Below are positions 1 through 7,651 of a DNA stretch of 22,442 nucleotides, piece after piece; the first letter of the stretch is position 1, and every line of letters starts with the position of its first letter. Origin of the DNA: a virus. The position numbers were made by a program, and so were the translations under genes. Under the pieces are notes generated by a model, which saw nothing but the letters and a program-made list of their open reading frames with translations, made no database searches and was not told where the DNA came from. Where the stretch lies: the IMG/VR virus record IMGVR_UViG_3300025543_000239, positions 1 to 22,442 of that record; one strand, 5' to 3'.

Positions 1-704
1 CCGATTTCAAGCTGGACGCCTGTGATGTAGAAGGTTGCTGAAGCTGAACCTATCCAAGCGGCTTGATTGGTTGTGCTAAAGTCCTGACTTGCAAGCCAAG
101 TGTCGGCACTCGCTTGATAGGTTGACCCAGAGCCAAAATCCCAATATATCCGCAAACCATTACCATTAGTTCTATTCCAGCTACCTGTCGTGTCGCCAGA
201 CGAAATTGTAATGGTTTTCTTCTCCCAAGTGTTTGCGCTTGAAATTGTGTATTCTTTAATATGCGAACGATCTGCTGTTGTAGAATACAAAGCAATGCAG
301 TATGTCCCAGCTAAACTGGATTTGACCCAAAAAGATAATGTGACAGCCTTTGCGTCACTATGACCATAGGCAAGTTGGCTAACATTGTACCCCTCTATAT
401 CAGTGGCGTAAGCATAAAAATCGCCAGCCGCAACAGAACCATCTGTAGCTGTGTTCGTTAGCTTTGCACTAAACTCAAACTCATTGTTTGGCACATCTGT
501 AGACTGTTCTACGGTAAATGTACCGCCGCCATTTGCCCAACCCTTAAAACGGTCAGCCGCAAAAATGTCATTACCGCTAACAGTTGTTGCGCTGGTTCCG
601 CGCTGGAAAATAGGAAACGCACCATTGATGATGAGGTTGCGCCCTGTCAGTCCACCCGCATCTGCGCTACCAGCTAGGTCTGCGAAATCTCTTGCTCTGC
701 TCAT
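1..704 (-). CDS. Tail fibre / receptor-binding protein, C-terminus cut by window edge
   Basis: I translated this frame by hand: it is open from an ATG at 704 to the window edge, 234 codons without a stop, so the C-terminus lies outside. It begins MSRARDFADLAGSADAGG, followed by GRNLIINGAFPIFQRGTS, a segment typical of the start of a jelly-roll, carbohydrate-binding-like domain in marine phage fibres. The visible part ends FYITGVQLEIG, which in related fibres closes that beta-sandwich. TLSFWVKSS near residue 140 is another strand typical of such lectin-like folds. The ATG shares a base with the TAA of the small upstream gene (TAATG), so the two are translationally coupled. The likely role is host receptor or glycan recognition at the tail tip. 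The fold family is clear in outline; the ligand is unknown. Confidence 0.85.
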   Translation of the reverse strand, partial: MSRARDFADLAGSADAGGLTGRNLIINGAFPIFQRGTSATTVSGNDIFAADRFKGWANGGGTFTVEQSTDVPNNEFEFSAKLTNTATDGSVAAGDFYAYATDIEGYNVSQLAYGHSDAKAVTLSFWVKSSLAGTYCIALYSTTADRSHIKEYTISSANTWEKKTITISSGDTTGSWNRTNGNGLRIYWDFGSGSTYQASADTWLASQDFSTTNQAAWIGSASATFYITGVQLEI

Positions 705-746
705 TATGACCACTCCTCTGTAGGCGCATCAGGCCAAGTTGGGCTG
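702..746. repeat. 45-bp direct repeat, copy 1 (end of chaperone-like gene / start of fibre gene)
   Basis: The first 35 bases match 1800-1834 exactly, and after one mismatch (737 a versus 1835 t) the next nine bases match again. The repeat covers the last 14 codons or so of the small upstream gene, its TAATG junction and the first base pairs of the next fibre gene. The flanking fibre sequences are unrelated, so the repeat marks a module boundary. Confidence 0.95.
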
Positions 747-934
747 TCTGAATTTGTTTTGCGAATAGTTCGGATACTGGCACGATAAGTGGCAAACAAG
801 GCTACACACGCATCTGTTAAACCGCTATCTGGCAACTGTGTCCAGTCGGTGGCTTTAAGAAGTTCCTCTGCTGTAGGTGCTATAAGCACATCTTTACTAG
901 GATTAGTTACAAAAATGTTTTTATAATTTGCCAT
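704..934 (-). CDS. Small tail-assembly-chaperone-like protein (second copy)
   Basis: A 76-residue protein, MANYKNIFVTNPSK..., preceded by a purine-rich site (AGGATAAAAAT) before the ATG. Its C-terminal half has the pattern of the phage tail assembly chaperone family often called Phage_tail_APC: LLKATDWTQLPDSGL, then a YR..IR..R segment, then TWPDAPTEEWS at the very end. It is a clear paralogue of the gene at 1802-2035: 39 of the last 52 residues are identical and both start MANYK, while the middle has diverged. Each copy sits immediately upstream of a different fibre gene. The inferred role is assembly or folding of that fibre, or of the tail tip. The family assignment rests on the motif pattern alone. 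Confidence 0.8.
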   Translation of the reverse strand: MANYKNIFVTNPSKDVLIAPTAEELLKATDWTQLPDSGLTDACVALFATYRASIRTIRKTNSDSPTWPDAPTEEWS

Positions 935-938
935 ATTT

Positions 939-1802
939 TTATCCTACCAAGTAGCCGCTAAAATGCGGGTCGTATATCGTAGTGGCATCTGCAAATACAT
1001 AGTTACTCCCCATTACTGCTCTTACACGGTCATTTGCTGCTAGATAAACACTTCCTGAAACACTAATATTAGGAAAGCTTGTGCTGCTAACAACTTGGGA
1101 AAATCCACTTGCAAAAGAGACTAACCCAGTAGTGAAAGCATCGTCAGTTGCTTTTTGCAATATTACATTGCAGTTGCTGCCAGCACCAACAGCCCCGCCA
1201 ATAGTATTCCCACTGCCAAAGCCAGAAAAATTAAATTGATATACTCCAGCAACAGGGGCTTTAAAAAATCCCGCAGTATCGTAGTGACTACCTATGTTTG
1301 TAACAACTGTGTCAAATGCTAGTTGACCAGTTATTCCCACACCCCCAGTGTTATTCGCTTCTGTAACATGAAAAAAAGGTTTGGCGGGTTGAAGTACACG
1401 CCCAGTGCTATCAATGGTCATAGCCGTTGTAGTGCCAGTAACCTCTTTGATTGTGCCTACGTTTAAACCACTATTAGCTGTTACACCACCACTAAACGTA
1501 CCGCCGGATGTGGCAGAGACAGTGTCGGCTACGTTAAACACATCGTAGACCAAGATCTCAATGATATCCCCCGCCGACAACGCAGATAGGCCAGCTATCG
1601 TGTTGGCAGTCGTGGTGTTGTAATCCGTGCCCGCAACTAACGTAACGCCGTTAAGCGCAACGTCTACATACGCCCCATCGGTAAAACTAAGACCTTTCCC
1701 GGCATCATCGTTACCAGATATAGAGGTGGCTCCGCCGCTGGCTTGTGTGTAATAGAAGCGGTTTCTAACACCAAATTTTTCGGATCGACCTATGTATGGC
1801 AT
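939..1802 (-). CDS. Tail fibre with C1q-like C-terminal domain
   Basis: I start this gene at the ATG at 1802 (MPYIGRSEKFG, 287 residues), which shares one base with the upstream TAA; three more codons could be read upstream but would only increase the overlap. Residues 1-105 carry an N-terminal domain common in marine phage fibres (FYYTQASGG, then VDVALNGVTLVAGTDY, then DIIEILVYDVFNVADTVSA), probably the virion-attachment part. Residues 141-287 resemble a C1q/TNF-like trimeric beta-sandwich: FFHVTEANN, GQLAFDTVVTN, then GFFKAPVAGVYQFNFS, which matches the characteristic F..P..GVY.F core. C1q-like heads in phage fibres usually act as receptor-binding tips. The start MPYIG resembles MPYLG of the gene at 5568-6239, suggesting a shared attachment module. 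Confidence 0.85.
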   Translation of the reverse strand: MPYIGRSEKFGVRNRFYYTQASGGATSISGNDDAGKGLSFTDGAYVDVALNGVTLVAGTDYNTTTANTIAGLSALSAGDIIEILVYDVFNVADTVSATSGGTFSGGVTANSGLNVGTIKEVTGTTTAMTIDSTGRVLQPAKPFFHVTEANNTGGVGITGQLAFDTVVTNIGSHYDTAGFFKAPVAGVYQFNFSGFGSGNTIGGAVGAGSNCNVILQKATDDAFTTGLVSFASGFSQVVSSTSFPNISVSGSVYLAANDRVRAVMGSNYVFADATTIYDPHFSGYLVG

Positions 1803-1844
1803 TATGACCACTCCTCTGTAGGCGCATCAGGCCATGTTGGGCTG
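1800..1844. repeat. 45-bp direct repeat, copy 2
   Basis: This is the partner of 702-746, with 44 of 45 bases identical. It spans the 3' end of the first chaperone-like gene and the start codon of the C1q-like fibre. The two copies lie 1,098 bp apart in direct orientation, so recombination between them would delete or exchange exactly one fibre plus one chaperone gene. Confidence 0.95.
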
Positions 1845-2035
1845 GATGGGTTAGTCTTACGGATTACCCTGAGTGCTTGACGATAGGTATCAAATGCAGT
1901 CACACAGCTAGATGTTAATCCTGAATTGGGTAGTTGTGTCCAATCAGTAGCGTCCAACAACGCTTGTGAAGCTATTTCCACTCTAACGGAGCCATCTTCT
2001 GCTTGGAAAAGCTCTATACCTTTATAATTAGCCAT
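1802..2035 (-). CDS. Small tail-assembly-chaperone-like protein (first copy)
   Basis: A 77-residue protein (MANYKGIELFQAEDGSV...) of the same family as the 76-residue gene at 704-934. The C-terminal half shows LLDATDWTQLPNSGL, DTYRQALRVIRKTN and TWPDAPTEEWS, matching the DW...YRqaLR...WP..P pattern of phage tail assembly chaperones. It begins four bases after the preceding fibre-like gene and ends in TAATG with the C1q-like fibre gene. The likely role is folding or assembly of the adjacent fibre; this is inferred from motif and position. Confidence 0.8.
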   Translation of the reverse strand: MANYKGIELFQAEDGSVRVEIASQALLDATDWTQLPNSGLTSSCVTAFDTYRQALRVIRKTNPSSPTWPDAPTEEWS

Positions 2036-2038
2036 GTC

Positions 2039-2503
2039 CTACCCCGCTATTTCCATAACAATAATTCTACCGTCATTAACATAATATGCACTGCTGGCAT
2101 TGTTTGTGAGACCTTGAACTTTATAAGTAACGGCACTTGCAGTGCTTGGAGAATCCAAATGCGAAAACGCTACGGAATCTCTTACTTGCACACCGCCACT
2201 GCCGGTTCCCGCACCCGCTATAGTAGAAGCAAGCGAGGTGCTGTCACGCAATAGCGAAAAACTACATTGCACGTTTGCACCACCTACCAAAGCATTTGTC
2301 ATTCCACAAGAAACTGAAACGAAGATTTTGCTAGATGTACTTGTAGGGGTGATTGATACAGTAAAGTTAGCAATATCTGAAAGGGTTGTGTTTGTGCCGC
2401 CGCTAACAGTACCCACTGTTCCATTTGTTACGGTTTGCAAAACAGTACCAGTTGGCAATCCAGATGTGGCTACGCCACCATTTGAAATTTTACTTATTGC
2501 CAT
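2039..2503 (-). CDS. Small fibre-tip / receptor-binding beta-protein
   Basis: A 154-residue beta-rich, Ser/Thr/Gly-rich protein. It begins MAISKISNGGVATSGLPTG, an N-terminus common among marine phage tail-tip proteins, followed by VLQTVTNGT. The central segment FTVSITPTSTSSKIFVSVS matches a pattern (ITP.STSSKI.V.V..) seen in many uncultured marine phage fibre tips. A later stretch, VTYKVQGLTNN, resembles the strand pairs of a jelly-roll. It has no signal peptide and no membrane segment. It follows the 188-residue Tfa-like gene by four bases, so it may be a client of that protein. The structural call is good; the precise role is inferred. Confidence 0.75.
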   Translation of the reverse strand: MAISKISNGGVATSGLPTGTVLQTVTNGTVGTVSGGTNTTLSDIANFTVSITPTSTSSKIFVSVSCGMTNALVGGANVQCSFSLLRDSTSLASTIAGAGTGSGGVQVRDSVAFSHLDSPSTASAVTYKVQGLTNNASSAYYVNDGRIIVMEIAG

Positions 2504-2507
2504 ATCT

Positions 2508-3074
2508 CTACTCCGGCCAGTCGTTTATCGGGGCATTAGCGGTTGGGTTACCATCACTATCAACTGGTGTATCCCATAATGCCACAAAAGCAGCCATATC
2601 GCTAGCCCCATCAATCGAAGCCTCAATCGCGTTACTCGCAGCGCGGATCGCGGCACGAGCAGTCAAGGTATCGCTGGGCACGTTATAGTCAGAAATTTCT
2701 GACGCTTTGATTACCATCCAGTCCGTAGGAGCCAACAAACCTGCGGCTTGATCCTTAGTGTTTTGCTTCCATTGAGACTTGAGGCCAAGCGTAACTATCT
2801 GGTTGCCATCAACATCGTTTACAGCGTTGCCGTCCTCATCGACTTCGTTAACGTCAACGAGTGAACGCTCAATCAAGGTGCCATCAGCTTGGCGTCCCCA
2901 ATAGAACTTGTTATCAAAAGGAGCCTCACTTGCTGGCGCATCTTCCCAAACAACTCCAAAGGTCGTTTTTTCATCTTCAGACCAAATAGTCCAGTTTCTA
3001 GGGTGCGTCACACCGTTGTCATCGGTCCACGCCTTGCCAGCGCGGATAGTGCGATTGTTGTATTTCCAAGGCAT
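2508..3074 (-). CDS. Larger tail-fibre-assembly-like protein
   Basis: A 188-residue acidic protein, MPWKYNNRTIRAGKAW. The N-terminal 60 residues contain several Trp-rich turns (NWTIWSEDE, GVVWEDAP, FYWGRQADG), as in short domains that precede phage tail assembly factors. The C-terminal part has QWKQNTKDQAAGLLAPTDW (residues 101-119), then a YNVPSD...RAAIRAASN segment and a final PINDWPE. This is the same DW - YR/RAAIR - W-P ordering seen in the 76- and 77-residue proteins, so I read it as a longer, more distant relative. It sits between the 824-residue fibre and the next fibre-like gene. The function is inferred. Confidence 0.7.
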   Translation of the reverse strand: MPWKYNNRTIRAGKAWTDDNGVTHPRNWTIWSEDEKTTFGVVWEDAPASEAPFDNKFYWGRQADGTLIERSLVDVNEVDEDGNAVNDVDGNQIVTLGLKSQWKQNTKDQAAGLLAPTDWMVIKASEISDYNVPSDTLTARAAIRAASNAIEASIDGASDMAAFVALWDTPVDSDGNPTANAPINDWPE

Positions 3075-3083
3075 TTTTATCTC

Positions 3084-5558
3084 CTATCTGGCGTTACTAA
3101 ATTTTGCGGGTTGGTCTGCTATGGCAAAATATACATATCGAACCCCTGATGCGTTTTGGTTGGCACCCGCGCCAGTCAGCCTAAATCCATTAGAATGTAT
3201 GTTCACTGGATATGTGTTAGCAGCTTCCACCACACTTTGGTCGGCCCACATTCCCGGTAATAACGCAACATTAATTGGCGACCTTGATGTATCATACATC
3301 TGCCAACCATATGTTGTACTACGAGTTGTTTTTTTCAACATTAAGAAGGCTGGTCGAAAACCTGTGTATACGAAATTATTTGCATTATTGCCAATGTAAT
3401 GAGATGCTTTACTGTAACCATCTACATCGGCAAAACAGTAGGCTATGTAATCTTCACCGTCAGCGTTCACTGAATGATCTGAACCTACTGTAAAAACGCT
3501 GTCTGTGGGGGCTGTGTCATTCCACCAATTGGGGCTATCAGCTACGGCATTAATAAGATTCAGTATCATGTAATCAGTCTCAGGGTCACTAGCTGTGCCA
3601 GCGTGGTAGACTGCCCAATTGTCAGCTTGATCTCTATTCTTAATTATAATCATCGTTGGCTTTGCACCACAGCCGTGTGATACTGTTCCAGCGGAGCCAG
3701 TCCCGGTGTATGACACAATCGAAAAACCAGCGTCGGCATTTGATGAACTGGAAAATGCAGGATTGTTCCCAACCTCGCTACCAGATGCGGTAGTGCCAGC
3801 TTTCCAGTTCCAAGCAACGTAGGTTCTGCCAGAATAGTTCACATAACCGCCAGTAGTCGCTACAGCCCCATCGTCAACGCTAAATCCATCAGCATCAAAA
3901 GATGAAACAAAACCATAATCACCGTCTGGATATGAGTTTACAGTTCCTTCAACAGCCGTTGTGTTAGAGCTTAAATTTTTACCACTACCCGCACCACGAA
4001 CTGAATCATAAAGTTGGTGGTCTTGTGAAGTTCCACTGCGGATTTTTAACCAAGAAAAATCTGGCTGAAACCCTAGCCCAGACAAGCTGCGAGTTTGTGC
4101 GGCATCACCGGTCCAAAGCACTGTATTAAAATGCTCAGTGCCATCAATAATCGTAGGCGTTTGTAAATTTGAGGAACAAATTGAAAGAAACCCATTTGGC
4201 ACCGCGTAAAAAAAATCGCCAATACCATTGTCATCAGAACCATTTGCAGAACCGCTTGTTTTTAATCCTGCAAAACTGCTGTCTTGCCCAAAATTAAAAG
4301 TGTGCGTACCCGAAGTCGAAGTTCTGTTTGTAATAGGCACAAGAATAGAACCATCATAATTATCGATTGTTCCAACTTCACCTGTTCCATTAGCGGGGTC
4401 GCCACTGTTATACCAACCAGTGCTGTTACCTATCCAGACCTTGCCGTTAGACGCATCAAAAGCAAAACGCAATACATTGCTTGCTGGGTTGTTAGTCAAG
4501 CCTGTTATGACAGAACTGCCATTGGCATTAATGACTGTGTTATAATAAACTACGCCTTCAGTATACAAAGTTGATGCTGTTGCCTTTGAGTTTTGAACGC
4601 CTACGCCAGTCGCTTGACCACTGCCCTGCAAAGTCGTCACAAACTCAAAGTAATACTTGCCGCCGCCAGCACCCCCAGTAACTCCTATACTACCTTGTCG
4701 CCAAACATTAGTAGACCAATTACTCGAAGCTGTAACAGCTAAATTACCCTCAGCATATGTGACTGTTTGGCCTGTGTCATTTAAAACATTATAGGTAGCA
4801 AAGTTATTAGTCGGGCTGTCAGGCACGACATCTGTTGCAACTAGATTGTTTACAGTCCAATCGTTTGTGTTGCCGCTTTCATCATCTCCTATTGCGCTAG
4901 AATCATCGAACGGCAAATAGAATCCATTGGTTCCGTATGAACCTGAGTAGGCTTTTGGAATCCACACGCCGTCCTTTGTTTCACCAAAGCTGGAGGGTGT
5001 CAGGGCGGTTCCGTCAATCCAGTGCATTTCAGCTAGGTATAGGTCGGCATAAATACTTGATGTACTTTCTCTGCGGCCTATGGTTTGTACAACGGTGTTA
5101 TTAAAAGCAAGTTCAGCATTTTCCGCACAGACTTCGGAAATAAACGATGTTTCTTGAGTGCCGTTTATATAAAGTTTAAAACGGTTCCCAGTACCTCCTG
5201 ATTGAGTGGTATCTATCGCAACTACAATATGATACCACGCTAATGAGTCTCGAAATACTCTTGTCGTCTGGAAATTTAAATCTGTGCCATTACCATAAAA
5301 AGTCATAGTGTCGGTTGTATTAAATCTAAAATTATAGTAATTGCCAGCCGCACCAAAAATACTTGTATTTATACCCAAGTTCCCACGTTTAACCCAACAA
5401 CTAAGCGTAAATGTCCTACGGTTGCCAGCAGATGAAGGAGTGCGACTTAGATACGCACTATCGTTATCATTGAACCGCAAAGATTGGTCAATGGTGTAGG
5501 AGTAGAAATCACCGCCGGGGTTGTAACCCCAAGGACTTGATCCAAAAGGTCCTGACAT
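3084..5558 (-). CDS. Large tail fibre with LamG-like, SPRY-like and repeated C-terminal domains
   Basis: An 824-residue protein, the largest in the window. Residues 20-220 form a LamG/concanavalin-like domain: RTFTLSCWVKRGN, DSLAWYHIVVAID, RFKLYINGTQ and LYLAEMHWIDG are its typical strands. Residues 270-425 resemble a SPRY-type sandwich (GKYYFEFVTTL, LRFAFDASNGKVWIGN, HTFNFGQ). Residues 498-818 hold three diverged copies of an 80-90 residue repeat, starting PDFSWLKIR, PTMIIIKNR and PAFLMLKKT and ending AWNWKAG, AYCFADV and YFAIADQ. Such architectures are found in marine phage fibres and presumably bind host surface glycans. The ATG follows GGAAGAGCTT. It contains no peptidase or glycosidase motif that I can see. 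Confidence 0.85.
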   Translation of the reverse strand: MSGPFGSSPWGYNPGGDFYSYTIDQSLRFNDNDSAYLSRTPSSAGNRRTFTLSCWVKRGNLGINTSIFGAAGNYYNFRFNTTDTMTFYGNGTDLNFQTTRVFRDSLAWYHIVVAIDTTQSGGTGNRFKLYINGTQETSFISEVCAENAELAFNNTVVQTIGRRESTSSIYADLYLAEMHWIDGTALTPSSFGETKDGVWIPKAYSGSYGTNGFYLPFDDSSAIGDDESGNTNDWTVNNLVATDVVPDSPTNNFATYNVLNDTGQTVTYAEGNLAVTASSNWSTNVWRQGSIGVTGGAGGGKYYFEFVTTLQGSGQATGVGVQNSKATASTLYTEGVVYYNTVINANGSSVITGLTNNPASNVLRFAFDASNGKVWIGNSTGWYNSGDPANGTGEVGTIDNYDGSILVPITNRTSTSGTHTFNFGQDSSFAGLKTSGSANGSDDNGIGDFFYAVPNGFLSICSSNLQTPTIIDGTEHFNTVLWTGDAAQTRSLSGLGFQPDFSWLKIRSGTSQDHQLYDSVRGAGSGKNLSSNTTAVEGTVNSYPDGDYGFVSSFDADGFSVDDGAVATTGGYVNYSGRTYVAWNWKAGTTASGSEVGNNPAFSSSSNADAGFSIVSYTGTGSAGTVSHGCGAKPTMIIIKNRDQADNWAVYHAGTASDPETDYMILNLINAVADSPNWWNDTAPTDSVFTVGSDHSVNADGEDYIAYCFADVDGYSKASHYIGNNANNFVYTGFRPAFLMLKKTTRSTTYGWQMYDTSRSPINVALLPGMWADQSVVEAANTYPVNIHSNGFRLTGAGANQNASGVRYVYFAIADQPAKFSNAR

Positions 5559-5567
5559 AAGCTCTTC

Positions 5568-6239
5568 CTACGCTAACGCTGCAAAAGCGAGTTGAGGAGT
5601 ACCTAGTAAAATTTTATCGGTGTCCTGAACCATGTACGGCACAACATCAATTGCGCTTGCGGCAGTGGATATGGTTATAGCACCTCCGGGAGCAAAGAAC
5701 TGGTTACCCGTGGACAACCCCCTGCTACCTGAACCGTCTTGAATTAAAATAATAAAACCTGTCTGACCTACGGCTTCCGTAGTCGGATTAACCAGTACCA
5801 CGGCTCCTGTCATGGTAAGAACAAAGTTTTGATAAGTGTCAAAATCAAGAGTGATGTTGCCTGAATTGGTGGTGTCTACAAAAGTTGTCCCCTGAACCGC
5901 TTTAGCTAATGTAAGATCTCCGCTCACGGTCAAGTCTGTGATCGACATATTAGTGCTTGCCGCAGGACTTACAGTCTGCTTTGCCATGCCTTGAAAAACA
6001 ACGTAAAAGTCATCTGTTGTCTCGACATCACCGAGCATTGTCAAAGTTGTTCCCCCGGCGGTATACGCTACCGAAGGCTCTTGACGCACATTATTAACAA
6101 AAACTTCTATCTCGTTTGCGTTTAACACAGCGTTATTAAGGGTAAAGCCCCGCTTTACGGGATCTCCTGTAACATTGGTCAAATCTTGATAGCTTACCGC
6201 GCTGTAAGCAAAGGCTAAAGGATTACCCAGATACGGCAT
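5568..6239 (-). CDS. Tail fibre or tail-tip protein with conserved N-terminal domain
   Basis: A 223-residue protein beginning MPYLGNPLAFAYSAVSYQ. The first ~95 residues (GFTLNNAVLNANEIEVFVNN, then VAYTAGGTTLTMLGD, then FYVVFQGMAKQTV) follow the pattern IEVFVNNVRQEP...Y...G..L...........V...G of an N-terminal fibre module common in marine phages and also present in divergent form at 939-1802. A repetitive linker (SITDLTVSGDLTL) precedes a C-terminal beta-region (FVLTMTGAVVLVNPTT, FIILIQDGSGSRGLS). It shares its start with the TAA of the upstream gene (TAATG). Probably part of the fibre or its baseplate attachment; no enzymatic motif is visible. Confidence 0.75.
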   Translation of the reverse strand: MPYLGNPLAFAYSAVSYQDLTNVTGDPVKRGFTLNNAVLNANEIEVFVNNVRQEPSVAYTAGGTTLTMLGDVETTDDFYVVFQGMAKQTVSPAASTNMSITDLTVSGDLTLAKAVQGTTFVDTTNSGNITLDFDTYQNFVLTMTGAVVLVNPTTEAVGQTGFIILIQDGSGSRGLSTGNQFFAPGGAITISTAASAIDVVPYMVQDTDKILLGTPQLAFAALA

Positions 6240-6586
6240 TAGGTGATCTCCATAATTGACAAAGTTACATCCGTTGCACCAGTAGCTGTGACTTTTATTA
6301 TGTCAGTGGTTTCTAAAACAACCTTGTTACCGGCTAACATCTCCAACGATGATCCTGCGGGTATTGGAGCATTTGTTACAAGTTCAACCTCTTGGTTTGC
6401 CTCGTTATTAGCTCCCGCACGATTTGCCGTATCTGACGTTAAAGTAACGGTAGCTGTCTGTTGAGTGGTGGTGGTGTTTCCTAGAATAACACCAAGAACT
6501 ACTGTAGTAGTAGACGACGCTACGGTATAAATGGTGTCTATTGATGTGACACCCGCCTTTGTTATAACTTTAAATGTGTTTGCCAT
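6239..6586 (-). CDS. Small beta-rich tail/virion protein
   Basis: A 115-residue protein, MANTFKVITKAGVTS. It is almost entirely beta-prone, Thr/Val-rich (TTTVVLGVILGNTTTTQQTA) and ends in a conserved-looking VLETTDIIKVTATGATDVTLSIME. Similar short proteins sit next to fibre genes in marine phages, where they are probably structural (tail knob or head-fibre). I do not recognise a named domain. It is coupled to its downstream neighbour by TAATG. Confidence 0.65.
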   Translation of the reverse strand: MANTFKVITKAGVTSIDTIYTVASSTTTVVLGVILGNTTTTQQTATVTLTSDTANRAGANNEANQEVELVTNAPIPAGSSLEMLAGNKVVLETTDIIKVTATGATDVTLSIMEIT

Positions 6587-6590
6587 ATCA

Positions 6591-7079
6591 TTATCCTAAC
6601 GCAATTGCCAGAGCAGTGGCGTCTCCTGACGCTGTGTTGTTGATGAAGGTGGTGCTTGCCGCCATTGTTGAGGTGAAATCAGTCACCGCAGCACCGCCGC
6701 CCGCACCATCAGCGCGAATTATCCGACTTTCGCCTGTCGCCACGGTTACGTTAGCACCACTTCCTTGAGAAAATACCACTGACTGATTGGTGTCATTGGT
6801 TACAAAGTAGATTTTCTCTGCGTCATTAGGGGCAATCGTTATCGTATGTGTTCCGGAAGGAGATCCGCCACAAACAATTAACTTGTTCATGCCATCTGAA
6901 ACACTGCCGTCTGAAGTGGTTAAAGAAGAACTTGTACCTGATAAGCTTAACGTAACTACCCCATTAAGGGCCGTATCAATTATATCGAAGTTCAGGTTAG
7001 TGGTATCACCCCAAGTTCCCGATTGTTCGCCAGTAGCGGGTTTTTCAATACCGGTTCTAGTAGTATATGAGCTAGCCAT
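6591..7079 (-). CDS. Fibre-like virion protein with GIEKPATGEQ-type N-terminus
   Basis: A 162-residue protein. The first ~50 residues (TRTGIEKPATGEQSGTWGD, then NLNFDIIDTALNGVV) are a motif repeatedly found at the N-terminus of marine phage tail-fibre-like proteins, where the W..N.N...D...NG spacing is constant. The remainder is beta-rich (HTITIAPNDAEKIYFVTN, then SVVFSQGSGANVTV), with a Gly/Ala-rich turn at GESRIIRADGAGGGA that recurs in viral fibre domains. The ATG is preceded by AAAGAGGT. A structural role is likely; receptor-binding is possible but not shown. Confidence 0.7.
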   Translation of the reverse strand: MASSYTTRTGIEKPATGEQSGTWGDTTNLNFDIIDTALNGVVTLSLSGTSSSLTTSDGSVSDGMNKLIVCGGSPSGTHTITIAPNDAEKIYFVTNDTNQSVVFSQGSGANVTVATGESRIIRADGAGGGAAVTDFTSTMAASTTFINNTASGDATALAIALG

Positions 7080-7640
7080 TTATGCGACCTCTTTCCAATT
7101 CGCTGATTGACTCGGCACTAGGTCAGTCCATGTTCCTGCACCAGCAGGAGTTAAATCTGTCCAATTTGCCTGTTGATCCGGCGTTATGACGATTTGACTC
7201 CAGATAAAGACAATACCAACATTTCCTGTTGCTGACAATCCTGTAACGCCAAAAGCCATATCGTCTACTATCGGAGATCCGATAGCACCCGTAACAGCGT
7301 TTCCAGTTACACCGACAGTTACTGGAATTACAAGAGTAAGTGTTCCAACCGAAGCTGTCGCGGAAGTGCCCGTCAAAGTAACGGCGGCAGGGGCTTCTGG
7401 TGTAGATGTGGCCGAAGTTGCACTTACTCCCGTTACAGCTACAACGGCAGTACCAACAACCTGTTCATCGCCAAACCCTATGGTGCCAACCGCGCCAACA
7501 GGCCCGACTAAGCTACCGCCTCCGGCTAAAGGGGTGCCAAGACCCGTAGTAGCGGCTACTCCCGTTAATACTACGGGTACAGGTTGGCCCCAAGCGCCGT
7601 CACCCCACGCGCCTCTACCCCATCCGCCAATATTGGACAC
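7080..7640 (-). CDS. Repeat-containing tail protein (TGxSATxxVG and W-x-D/E motifs)
   Basis: A 186-residue protein with a GTG start (7640) after the site GGAGTAGACT; no nearer ATG exists. The N-terminus GGWGRGAWGDGAWGQP is Gly/Trp-rich. Five copies of a ~12-residue motif follow: LTGVAATTGLGT (25-36), VTGVSATSATST (69-80), LTGTSATASVGT (89-100), VTGNAVTGAIGS (111-122) and VTGLSATGNVGI (132-143). The C-terminus has three Trp motifs, ANWTDLTP, GTWTDLVP and ANWKEVA, a pattern common at the ends of phage tail proteins. The same TGLSATASVGT motif occurs in the cupredoxin-like protein at 9759-10460. The role is presumably structural. Confidence 0.7.
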   Translation of the reverse strand: MSNIGGWGRGAWGDGAWGQPVPVVLTGVAATTGLGTPLAGGGSLVGPVGAVGTIGFGDEQVVGTAVVAVTGVSATSATSTPEAPAAVTLTGTSATASVGTLTLVIPVTVGVTGNAVTGAIGSPIVDDMAFGVTGLSATGNVGIVFIWSQIVITPDQQANWTDLTPAGAGTWTDLVPSQSANWKEVA

Positions 7641-7651
7641 AGTCTACTCCG

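Noticed and set aside
2142-2579. Plus-strand open frame of 145 codons
   Set aside because: It lies entirely opposite minus-strand fibre genes with good domain signatures and has no recognisable product or ribosome site.
2800-2860. EF-hand-like Asp-rich stretch (DEDGNAVNDVDGN) in the 188-residue protein
   Set aside because: The Gly at loop position 6 and the Glu at position 12 are absent in either register, so it does not meet the EF-hand rule.
2908-3399. Plus-strand open frame of 163 codons
   Set aside because: Antisense to the 188- and 824-residue structural genes, no family pattern; the Ala/Val/Pro composition reflects the opposite strand.
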